NCBI GenBank assembly: GCA_020627535.1
Contig: JAHDGU010000006.1
Span: 124,001-188,000 of the forward strand
Direction: 5' to 3'
DNA length: 64,000 nucleotides
Source of the DNA: Saprospiraceae bacterium
GTDB taxonomy: Bacteria > Bacteroidota > Bacteroidia > Chitinophagales > Saprospiraceae
A program made the position numbers and the translations under genes. The notes beneath the pieces were generated by a model. The model was not told the DNA's origin and did not search any database. It was given only the letters and a program-made list of their open reading frames with translations. Within the stretch, counting starts at the first letter, position 1. Each line of letters starts with the position of its first letter. This document shows, one piece after another, positions 37,201-44,433 of this stretch.

Positions 37201-37500
37201 TCGACCTCGGGATTTGACTTCGGTATCAGCTATGGAAATACTGACCCATGTCCGGTCGACTATGATGATATGGGTGAAGGACAGCTTGCAGGCATACAAA
37301 ATCACGACGCTGATCACGAAAGCAATGGTCTCATCGACAGTGAGCAGATCATCAAAGCTGGAGCAGATGTGACCTATGACTCAGGTGTAGGTGTAGAGTT
37401 GCTCAGCAACTTTGAGATCGAGATCGGTGCTGTACTCCAGATCATCATTGATGGATGTGGCAATCTGGCCCAAGACCAGGAGATGCAAGAGGAAAAGTAG
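34267..37500 (+). CDS. secreted BNR/sortilin-type propeller protein with C-terminal coathanger-like domain
   Basis: 1077 residues from ATG 34267 (MKFIIALVTSILLCSSLWAQ), which gives a clean signal peptide; a TTG 15 bases upstream is less likely. Residues about 95-740 hold repeated BNR/Asp-box units of the VPS10/sortilin and glycoside-hydrolase-74 type: GGVWKTTDFGGSWTPLYD, GLRRSTDGGMTWVNT, VYVSDNGGANWDLI, SRSDDGGVSWADRS. Then two tandem domains like PPC domains (about 745-870 and 872-1000), each with SCGxGxxTRL and IEWDDRWS. The last 75 residues share SGVGVELLSNFEIEIGAVLQ and DGC with the subtilase at 29878-32298. Probably a cell-surface or secreted binding protein or glycan enzyme; active-site residues cannot be named. 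It carries a motif variant at 34719-34732. Confidence 0.85.
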   Translation: MKFIIALVTSILLCSSLWAQDYIEKSYNQEIELEQIQREVEESYEGRDKGRGTGYKIWKRWEYNAQRSLDAEGKVIKPWEAAKRAQQFQDRYGESQRAVSGDYTDLGPTSAVNTSTWSSHLGRVTGIGLDPNDPDHLIITSETGGVWKTTDFGGSWTPLYDEEVRMNLYSAAISPSNSDHYLVGTTGQGLRRSTDGGMTWVNTNGEVNNENYLRIEYHPTNPDTVYAVGEWGGRVYVSDNGGANWDLIHDHNQRMYDLELKPGTPSTLYASGRGFILKSTDGGMNFDTLVGPWNALGNIMMAVTPHDPDYLYALQDSSGGLRGVYLSTDAGATWSVQLSNQSGGFNYLGYNPATQSGQAPRDMDICVSSLDKTEVHLAGTESWKSFDSGLNYSESSSWLVYDNSAPFIHADVDLMLYKGDTLFAGTDGGIFYSTDGANSFTDITPGLGIRQFYRIGVSQTDPDRVSGGSQDNGTGVLRDGVWYDWLGADGMETFISWADEDVLFGTSQFGGLYKSVNGGNSTVGVTNPGGSGNWVTPLEQDPLEANTLYMAKAEIYKSTDLGVTWDTITNFANGDRADELKIAPSDNQIMYVAYNGNLSRSDDGGVSWADRSPPEGNINYITIHPDDPDRVALALSGSSWKYAESLDGGQNWSNITANLPNITAQCILYENLGNGGMYAGMTPGVYYRDSSTTNWSSIQLSLPNVDVREFEIAHNTLYVGTYGRGLWKIDLTGDVGYTCQAPFAVSADCADMISAPAIDQSSGASQGGATNALWYQLTASEDMTINIRSCGAGKNTRLWVHEGSCGSLTTLASSDDDCDAGNGQGVVAAAIYDLDLSSGQKILIEWDDRWSSEAFDWYIERVQYSCEAAEVLTAAGTYTADGPDQCFTASHKDDPNADHANWFEFIPPQTGEINVASCGGGVDTRLYLHTGECGSLMEIASNDDICEMSAGSQLWASEVTNVPVIQGQSVWIEWDDRWSTSGFDFGISYGNTDPCPVDYDDMGEGQLAGIQNHDADHESNGLIDSEQIIKAGADVTYDSGVGVELLSNFEIEIGAVLQIIIDGCGNLAQDQEMQEEK

Positions 37501-37505
37501 TTCAG

Positions 37506-39350
37506 CTAAGTTTTCTTTTCTTTTAACACGAGCATGGGAGAGTCGATTTTCTGCACTTTCACGAAAAAATCTCTCACGGCTGGGTACTCTTCGACAGGTG
37601 CGAATATGGGTTTACATTCAAATCTGCGCTTGTAGAGGATGGAATCTTCAGATTGCTCGATTGTCGTAGTTATTGTGCCGTATGGACTTTCAAGGCTGGT
37701 TGACTTATCCATATTTTCAATCTCATAGCCTTTTGGAATCTTGACGATAGAGCTGATCTCAGATATATACCCATGACGTATTTGGACGGGAAACTGTCTA
37801 GCAATATTTTGACTGATATTTTTCTTGGCAGCAAAGAATTTATTGAGTGGTACAAAAAGACGTGTTCCACTTTTGGAAGCATATTTTTCTGAGCGAAGCG
37901 AGGTGACCACTTTTGCAGTGGGCTTGTCTTTTGAACAGGAAACTGAATAGTCTGTAATCTGACTAGAAGTCTGGGTGAATTGCTCTTGAATTGCTTCTTT
38001 TTTTTCGGATTCAGAAAGCACATACTCAAATCCTCGCCAGTATTCATGCGGACCACCTTGTCCTACATAGCTCATATCAATCGCTGCATCTCCACTAGGC
38101 TCGAGTGATATTTGGACTTCTCGCGATATCGTGTTGTTGGTGTGTGGCCATGGAGGAGTCTTGGATTTGACGCCAGTTCCATCCACGATCCTTAGTACTT
38201 CTTTGTCATAATTATCCTGTCCAAGATATCCTGGCGGCTGTATCTTACTTGTACATTCGTACCACTCGTCTGTTTCAGGCACATAGACGATCACGTGATT
38301 GAACCCCATAGAAAAATAGTCGTCTGGATGATCAAAAAAGTCAGTTGCATTGATGATCGTATAGTGAGCGTCTATGCCCAAATACGCCAGACATGAAATC
38401 ATATAATTACTCAAGGCCTTGCAGTCTCCAAATTTATTTTTATGGACGTACTGGCAAGAAAATGATTGCCACCCTCCGATACCAAGTTGGACACTGACAT
38501 AGCGCATATTATCCTGGAGATATCGATACACGCGATGCACAGTTTGTTTAGTTGTCAGACCTTCTGTCAATAGACGAAGCTCTGCTTTCAGGTCTTCTGG
38601 TAGCTCTTGACGGTCATCATTGACTTTTGCAATATATGTTCCAAATTCTTCCCACGTGGACGATTGACCTTGATATTTCTCCCAAGTTATATGAGAAACG
38701 CTAAAGTCTATTCTGGGTAAAATATCATAGTGACTTGGAGATACAGGCTCTCGTCTATAGACACCTAAATCACGCAATTTGTATCGAGTGATATTATCTT
38801 CTTGAGATCGAAGGATACGACCCTCTTCGATATTTGTAAAGTGAACGCCGAGATCTACATCTGATTTGTTTTCAATACACAGATTGTATTCTTTGATGAG
38901 CTCGTCATAGTGGACGATGACTTGTGAAAGCATAAGATCTACTAATTTGTTTTGTACAGTATGAACTTCATACTCCACATAATAAGGGTACTCATGATGT
39001 TCTAGTGGCAGATATAGGTATCTTTCGTCAGCTGCTACGCTGAATCCATCGTAGTACGAGTGATCAGATGCGTCTTTTTTCTTATAGGTTTTTAATAGCT
39101 CTTGATTTTTGTCATAAATACGGGCGACGATTTTTGTGATTTGTGATGTATTATCGTACGGTGCACGGAGATAGTCATAGTAGGTGTTTGCATGTTGGAT
39201 TTTGATTCGTGCCGATCGTTTTGTGATGAGTTTTTTCTCGGACTCTATGGTGATTTCGAGTGTCTCTTTTTCTACGATACTGTGTGTGGCCTGAGCCCAT
39301 GACTCGCAAAATATAAATAGTGAGAAAAAGATGATAATACAGTTTTTCAT
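37506..39350 (-). CDS. DUF3857/transglutaminase-like exported protein with full Cys-His pair
   Basis: 614 residues from ATG 39350 (MKNCIIIFFSLFIFCESWAQ), 4 bases after the stop of the next paralogue; a longer frame to 39383 would overlap it. After the signal peptide come a DUF3857 beta domain (about 20-230) and a transglutaminase-like papain-fold domain (about 260-390). The catalytic Cys is in KFGDCKALSNYM and the His in GFNHVIVYVPETDEWYECT; the third position is less sure. A C-terminal beta region follows. These proteins sit in the periplasm or at the surface of Bacteroidota; no substrate is proven. Third gene of a three-paralogue operon, and the only one with the Cys kept. Confidence 0.87.
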   Translation of the reverse strand: MKNCIIIFFSLFIFCESWAQATHSIVEKETLEITIESEKKLITKRSARIKIQHANTYYDYLRAPYDNTSQITKIVARIYDKNQELLKTYKKKDASDHSYYDGFSVAADERYLYLPLEHHEYPYYVEYEVHTVQNKLVDLMLSQVIVHYDELIKEYNLCIENKSDVDLGVHFTNIEEGRILRSQEDNITRYKLRDLGVYRREPVSPSHYDILPRIDFSVSHITWEKYQGQSSTWEEFGTYIAKVNDDRQELPEDLKAELRLLTEGLTTKQTVHRVYRYLQDNMRYVSVQLGIGGWQSFSCQYVHKNKFGDCKALSNYMISCLAYLGIDAHYTIINATDFFDHPDDYFSMGFNHVIVYVPETDEWYECTSKIQPPGYLGQDNYDKEVLRIVDGTGVKSKTPPWPHTNNTISREVQISLEPSGDAAIDMSYVGQGGPHEYWRGFEYVLSESEKKEAIQEQFTQTSSQITDYSVSCSKDKPTAKVVTSLRSEKYASKSGTRLFVPLNKFFAAKKNISQNIARQFPVQIRHGYISEISSIVKIPKGYEIENMDKSTSLESPYGTITTTIEQSEDSILYKRRFECKPIFAPVEEYPAVRDFFVKVQKIDSPMLVLKEKKT

Positions 39351-39354
39351 CGAC

Positions 39355-41235
39355 TTATATTCTTTTGAGGACAGCTTGCTCATTTAATTTTTCTAGTACG
39401 AGGTCAAAGAGGCTTTTGAGAGCTGGATACTCTTCTGGAAGATAGTAGAGCTGATTAATCTTGAAGCTGTAGTTGAGTTTAATATATTCACCGTCGTGGC
39501 TGCAGAGAAACCTAAAGCTGGCAGCATTGTTTGGAAGGCTCACCCTCTCAGACTCCGGAACAGAAACGACTTCCATTCCTTCGGGAATCTTGATATTGAC
39601 GATAAAGTTGTCGATTGCGCCATATGGTATATCCACAGGATAGGCTCTCTTCGCAAGTGTGAATACATTGGCATCAATATTAAAAAACGGAAGCATGTTG
39701 AGATATACATTTTCTCCGATGGAGTTCCCCATCGAAGGAATATGCAGTATCATTTTTTCTTTTACAATATTTTTTGAGACCTCTGCTTCAAGCAATTGAT
39801 ATTCTTGAATTCTTGAACCGGGATGCCGTTCGTCGAGAAGCTGAGTCCAATAACTCTCTTGGGTTTGTTGTTGAATATGATCTCGATGCATGCATGCCGT
39901 ATAGCCTGTGATGACATTAGATAGCTCCCCTTGACAGCTTCCATCATCTGCAAGTTGCAGCTCAAATAAGTAGGTCTGTTTGGAAGGTTTGGGGCTGATT
40001 GGAATCCAGTTTTCCCAGTCATCTGCCACTAGCCATGCAGATCTTGAGAGTGCATCTTCTCTGATTAGGCCCATTGGCCTATTTGCTTCCCCACCGTCTA
40101 TATATACTAGCTCTTCTCCAATCTGCACGACACCTATGACAAAGTCAAACTGTCGTAAGAGGGGATAGGCTGGATTAGGACTTCCATTTTCTCTATAGGA
40201 TACAAGTGCTGGAAATGCAGTGGATATACCCGCTCGTCGAGCCAAGCCAATGATCAAAAAATTGATATCTGTAGAGGACCCAGTACCGTCGGCATATGCT
40301 TGATTGGCCGTGACATCTGCAAATATGCCGTCATTGTCATTCCATCTGACGTGGGTATTGACATGATCATAGATGTAAGCTAATTTTTCTTTATCAGAGC
40401 CAAGCGATGTTATGTCGTCTTCTATGGCTTTCCATGCTTTGTTGACGAATGCTGGTCTCATGTACTGGGCGCCAAAGTTTGTTTCGATTCTGAGATTGTA
40501 CGCCAGATTAGCCCAAGACTTGATGTAAGATCGATTATTGATATTTCTGAGCTGAAACCGCAGCTGACTCTTGTAGTCATTCATACTGGCTACATAAGCT
40601 TCACGCACCAATCCTGGTGTGTGCTCCGCAAAGTACCAGTCATCTCTAGATTCAAATACGCCTTGAGGAATTTTGGCATAGTCGACCTCTATCGGCAGAT
40701 CAAATTCTAGTTGACTATACATGGTAGGAATTTCTTCTTGAAAATACCATGGCCGAGGATAGGTGATGAACTTAGAGTCAATATCGTATTTAATTTCTAT
40801 GATAGACCCTATCTCCAAATGCGGAAAGGTCACAGTCATTTCTGAGTAGGATGGATTGATTTGCTCATCATACATATTGGATTTTGAGACGAGGTATGTT
40901 TCACCATTTGGTGATACCACTTGAGCTTTGATACTTCGGACAAATTGCATGCGATCTCTGCTATAATATGGTATTCTGAATTCACCATACTCTTCGGCGC
41001 CACGAGCGGTCAATATTTTGATCCGCTTGTGATATTGATAAAGAAGACCGTCGTATGATGGAGATATTCCATATTTGCCATGATGTGCAAGGACTACAGC
41101 TATAGCATTGGTGTCTTGGTCATAGCTCGTCATTGCCAGCTCGTCACTATCAAATTGGTTCCATTTGATTTTATCTTGTCCATTGATATACGGCGAGAAG
41201 ATCAAGAGTATGGGGAAGAGGATAAATGATCTCAT
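39355..41235 (-). CDS. DUF3857 protein with degenerate transglutaminase site
   Basis: 626 residues with a signal peptide (end near SPYINGQ). DUF3857 region: MTSYDQDTNAIAVVLAHHG, YHKRIKILTARGAEEYGEF, VVSPNGETYLVSKSNMYDE. The papain-like region aligns with that of the neighbours, but where the Cys of GDC is expected it reads GTGSSTDINFLII, and the His position is QFDFVIGVV, so both catalytic residues are replaced. The fold seems kept (DGGEANRPMGLI), so a binding role or partner function is likely. It overlaps the upstream paralogue by 4 bases (ATGA) and is followed by the intact-site paralogue after a 4-base gap. Confidence 0.85.
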   Translation of the reverse strand: MRSFILFPILLIFSPYINGQDKIKWNQFDSDELAMTSYDQDTNAIAVVLAHHGKYGISPSYDGLLYQYHKRIKILTARGAEEYGEFRIPYYSRDRMQFVRSIKAQVVSPNGETYLVSKSNMYDEQINPSYSEMTVTFPHLEIGSIIEIKYDIDSKFITYPRPWYFQEEIPTMYSQLEFDLPIEVDYAKIPQGVFESRDDWYFAEHTPGLVREAYVASMNDYKSQLRFQLRNINNRSYIKSWANLAYNLRIETNFGAQYMRPAFVNKAWKAIEDDITSLGSDKEKLAYIYDHVNTHVRWNDNDGIFADVTANQAYADGTGSSTDINFLIIGLARRAGISTAFPALVSYRENGSPNPAYPLLRQFDFVIGVVQIGEELVYIDGGEANRPMGLIREDALSRSAWLVADDWENWIPISPKPSKQTYLFELQLADDGSCQGELSNVITGYTACMHRDHIQQQTQESYWTQLLDERHPGSRIQEYQLLEAEVSKNIVKEKMILHIPSMGNSIGENVYLNMLPFFNIDANVFTLAKRAYPVDIPYGAIDNFIVNIKIPEGMEVVSVPESERVSLPNNAASFRFLCSHDGEYIKLNYSFKINQLYYLPEEYPALKSLFDLVLEKLNEQAVLKRI

Positions 41236-43133
41236 AACTTTTTGAGTACGATTTGTTCGTTGATTTTTTCTAGTTGCTGATCGAAAAGCTCCTTGAGAGC
41301 AGCATATTCGTCTGTGCTAAATATTCTTTTATTGATGGAAAATTCATTGACAATTTGAATACGGCCTCGCTTTGCGCTGATTGCGTATTGAAATTTAGCG
41401 TCTTCGTTGGGTAGTATCAGTTGAGTGGACTCAGGCAATTGTGAGATCTCATATCCTGGAGGAATCTGAATATTCATCACATATTTTTGGGCAAAGCTGT
41501 AGGGAATATCGACAGGATACTTGCGTGTTTCAGCAGTCAGCGGATTTTCACGGTATGGTGCAAAGGGAAAAGGCTGCACGTACAGAAAATCACCTATATT
41601 ATTTGCCATTTGTGCAATAGTGATTTCACATTTTTCGATCAACTTTTCTGCAGGATTTTGTTCGTTTTGCCTTTGCATATTGGCATATTGAACATTTCCC
41701 ATTTGATCAGTGACATATCCTGCCCAGTAAAGACTATTGTCACTGCTGCCCTGGTAGTGATTCCTAGCTCTGAGCGCATCATAACCATCAGACTGCACCA
41801 TGAGCTGTCCTTTGGCAGCTCCTTGTTCGTCGAGCTGTACATTGATTAGAAAAGACTCGTTGCTTTCGACTTTCGACTCTACAGATATCCAGCGAGATGG
41901 TAGTTCATCATCGACGAGCCACCCTTCACCCTTGAGGTATTCTTCATGTATGAGCCCCAAAGGTCTGTTTGGGTTCCCAGCATCAAGAAAGAGGGTCCTG
42001 TCATCACTCTCTACCATTGCGATACAATGATCAAACTGAACGAGCATAGGGTAGTTTTTGAAGTAGGCACCTGTCGATCGACCACCGACCAATACTGGGT
42101 GTGCTGTGATACCAGCTTTGCGCAGTAGATTGATGATGAACAAATTAAAAGTGGCAGAGTGTCCTTCTCGTTCTTTGATAAAGTCGCCTATAGTCTGTCC
42201 AGCGAGAGGGCTCTCTATACCATTCCATCGGTAGCCTTGATTCACATAGTTATAGATGATTTCAATCTTTTCATCATCGCTAGTTGCCTGCTCGAGCTGA
42301 CCCTTGATCTCCTTATATGCCTTCGCCACCCGATGTGGTTCACGATACTGTTCGCCAAAGTTGAATGCTTCAAGGAGCACATACTCAAGATACTCCCATG
42401 ATGGGTACATTTCAAACTCATACCCTCGACCACCTTTGTAGTCCTCCAGCTGGAACTGTACCTTTTTTCGGTAGTCATTAATTGTCCCAATGTATGCCTC
42501 TTCTTTGAGTGCAGGTATATCCCTTGCAGAGAAGAATCCTTGTTTCTCATTAATGCCTGGTGACATGAAGAAATTATAGCCAAGATTGGATGTCTCACGG
42601 AAGTGAAATTGACTATGTAGTGTGGGATATTCGTGCTGAAAATACCATGCTGGAGGAATCTGAAGAGATTTGCTTTCTAGACTATATCGATACTCGATGA
42701 CACTACCCACTTGGAGATTGGGCAATGCAATGGTGATACGAGATCTGCGTTTGGATAGCTTCTCTTCAAACAAATTGTCCTCATCGATCGCGAAGACTTG
42801 TCCATTGGGATGAATCACTTGTGCCTTGACACGCAGCACTTGGTCGCGATCATTTTTATGAGTATAGTAGATCTTGATTTCTCCGAGCTCATCGATGGCT
42901 CGCTCCTGGAGAATCTTGATACGTCGGTGATAGTCGTATACAAGGATGAGGGCATCGTCCATCTGGCGACAAGTGCCGAGGTCAGCTAGAATCACTGCAG
43001 CTGCATCGGGATCGATAGCACAAGTAGTCATACCGAGTTGTTCATCAGGAATCTCTCCCCAGATGAGGGCAAGCTGACCAAAGGAGCTACCCGACAGGAG
43101 TAATAGACATAGGACTGTGATAGATCTCAGCAT
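41232..43133 (-). CDS. DUF3857 protein with Ser in place of the transglutaminase Cys
   Basis: 633 residues with a signal peptide (end near SGSSFGQ). Closest to the middle paralogue: IPDEQLGMTTCAIDPDAAAV and YDYHRRIKILQERAIDELGE match it strand by strand. The papain-like region has REGHSATFNLFIINLLRKAG, so the nucleophile is Ser (or absent), while the His seems kept in QFDHCIAMVE, followed by FLDAGNPNRPLGLI. First gene of the three-paralogue operon; upstream is a 70-base gap to the small lipoprotein stop with no convincing promoter box. Function unknown; possibly a complex of three related exported subunits. Confidence 0.85.
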   Translation of the reverse strand: MLRSITVLCLLLLSGSSFGQLALIWGEIPDEQLGMTTCAIDPDAAAVILADLGTCRQMDDALILVYDYHRRIKILQERAIDELGEIKIYYTHKNDRDQVLRVKAQVIHPNGQVFAIDEDNLFEEKLSKRRSRITIALPNLQVGSVIEYRYSLESKSLQIPPAWYFQHEYPTLHSQFHFRETSNLGYNFFMSPGINEKQGFFSARDIPALKEEAYIGTINDYRKKVQFQLEDYKGGRGYEFEMYPSWEYLEYVLLEAFNFGEQYREPHRVAKAYKEIKGQLEQATSDDEKIEIIYNYVNQGYRWNGIESPLAGQTIGDFIKEREGHSATFNLFIINLLRKAGITAHPVLVGGRSTGAYFKNYPMLVQFDHCIAMVESDDRTLFLDAGNPNRPLGLIHEEYLKGEGWLVDDELPSRWISVESKVESNESFLINVQLDEQGAAKGQLMVQSDGYDALRARNHYQGSSDNSLYWAGYVTDQMGNVQYANMQRQNEQNPAEKLIEKCEITIAQMANNIGDFLYVQPFPFAPYRENPLTAETRKYPVDIPYSFAQKYVMNIQIPPGYEISQLPESTQLILPNEDAKFQYAISAKRGRIQIVNEFSINKRIFSTDEYAALKELFDQQLEKINEQIVLKKL

Positions 43134-43203
43134 GAGGGGAATAGGTAAAAATCTTTCTCAATAGACGAAAGTTAAGACTTGTCAGTCAAAAAATATAGTA
43201 GGG

Positions 43204-43461
43204 TCACCTTGGCCTAGTTGGTTTGGGAGGTATGGCAATGCTGTCATTGAGCAAGCGCAGAGGATTTTTTTGGTAGATACTATCAATCAAGGCTTCCGCA
43301 GCCTCTAGCGCTTCTAGTTCACATGCTATGCGTGAATTTTCTGCCTCTTCTGTTATACGCAGGCGGATCTGCTCAGCGATGTAAGCCTCTTTGATCTTTG
43401 GATCCACCTGAGTGCAGCTGATAGAAAACAGGAGGAATATGGCCCATAGGATCTGTCTCAT
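43204..43461 (-). CDS. small lipoprotein B of the lptB cluster
   Basis: 85 residues. A signal peptide with lipobox (LFSISCTQ, Cys 16), then a helical charged region (VDPKIKEAYIAEQIRLRITE) and a Pro-rich C-terminus (IAIPPKPTRPR). It starts inside the stop of the first small lipoprotein (ATGA, 4-base overlap). Not recognised as a known family. The mature chain is short enough to be a peg or accessory on a membrane; a role near LPS export is only suggested by position. Confidence 0.75.
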   Translation of the reverse strand: MRQILWAIFLLFSISCTQVDPKIKEAYIAEQIRLRITEEAENSRIACELEALEAAEALIDSIYQKNPLRLLNDSIAIPPKPTRPR

Positions 43462-43703
43462 TTGTCTAAGAGTCGTTTGATCTCGGTGACACGAGCGAGC
43501 TTGATGCTATCTGCATAGCCCTCTATGAGTGCCTCGTAGCGCTGCAGGCACAGGCTATCTAAGCTATCTTTCATCAGTGCGATCTGATTATTGCTAGTCG
43601 TATCGATATGGCGTTGCAAACCTCTTTGCCAGGACTGATCATCGACGGTGCACGCATGAGCGCCTAGTAGCAATAAAATGATCGTGACGACGCTAGACTT
43701 CAA
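43458..43703 (-). CDS. small lipoprotein A, TTG start overlapping lptB
   Basis: 81 residues if started at TTG 43703, which overlaps the lptB stop by 11 bases. No ATG or GTG stands before the hydrophobic stretch, and this start gives [20 protein letters not shown], a short signal peptide with lipobox LGAHAC. The mature part is helical with [20 protein letters not shown]. The frame is open to 43808, but that part runs inside lptB and does not look like protein. Overlaps the second small lipoprotein gene by 4 bases. The two have similar size and design (lipid anchor plus a helix), so they may work together. Family unknown. Confidence 0.65.
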   Translation of the reverse strand: MKSSVVTIILLLLGAHACTVDDQSWQRGLQRHIDTTSNNQIALMKDSLDSLCLQRYEALIEGYADSIKLARVTEIKRLLDK

Positions 43704-44433
43704 AACTTTTCCTTTTGAGTTCAAAGTTTTTGCCGAGATAGACCTTTCTGACCATCTCGTCCGCGGCCAGCTCCTCTGCCGTGCCAGAGCGTAGGATCTT
43801 TCCCTCAAACATCAGATAGGCTCTATCGGTAATAGATAGAGTCTCCTGTACATTGTGATCGGTGATGAGGATGCCGATATTCTTGGTCTTGAGCTGCGCT
43901 ACGATGCCTTGGATATCTTCTACTGCTATCGGATCGATCCCCGCGAAGGGCTCATCTAGCAGGATAAAATCGGGGTCCGTCGCCAAGGCTCGTGCAATCT
44001 CAGTCCTTCTCCGCTCTCCACCAGAAAGCGAATCACCGCTATTGCTCCTTACCTTGTGAAGACCGAATTCGTCAATCAGGAGCTCTAGGCGATCCTTGCG
44101 CTCAGTTTTCGTATAGCTTGTCATCTCCAGGACTGCCATGATATTGTCCTCGACGCTGAGCTTGCGAAATACCGAGGCCTCCTGAGGCAGATAGCCTATC
44201 CCTAGTCTGGCTCGCTTGTACATGGGCAGTCCGGATATCGGTTTTTGATCTAGATAGACTTCACCATCACTCGGCTTCACGAAGCCCACGATCATGTAGA
44301 AGCTCGTAGTCTTGCCAGCACCGTTGGGTCCGAGAAGTCCGACGATCTCACCACGATTGACTTCTAAGCTCACCTCATTCACTACTCGTCGGCGACCGTA
44401 GTACTTTACCAGGTTGTCAGCTCTCAAGATCAT
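43693..44433 (-). CDS. lptB: LptB, LPS export ABC transporter ATPase
   Basis: 246 residues. LptB is the cytoplasmic ATPase of LptB2FG, which pulls lipopolysaccharide from the inner membrane onto the Lpt bridge. Walker [18 protein letters not shown]-loop region [13 protein letters not shown], signature [16 protein letters not shown], Walker [14 protein letters not shown] and the switch His in ILITDHNV are all present; [13 protein letters not shown] and [11 protein letters not shown] are LptB hallmarks within the ABC family. It overlaps the Ig-like lipoprotein gene (4 bases, upstream) and small lipoprotein A (11 bases, downstream). No lptA, lptC or lptFG in the window. Confidence 0.95.
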   Translation of the reverse strand: MILRADNLVKYYGRRRVVNEVSLEVNRGEIVGLLGPNGAGKTTSFYMIVGFVKPSDGEVYLDQKPISGLPMYKRARLGIGYLPQEASVFRKLSVEDNIMAVLEMTSYTKTERKDRLELLIDEFGLHKVRSNSGDSLSGGERRRTEIARALATDPDFILLDEPFAGIDPIAVEDIQGIVAQLKTKNIGILITDHNVQETLSITDRAYLMFEGKILRSGTAEELAADEMVRKVYLGKNFELKRKSFEV

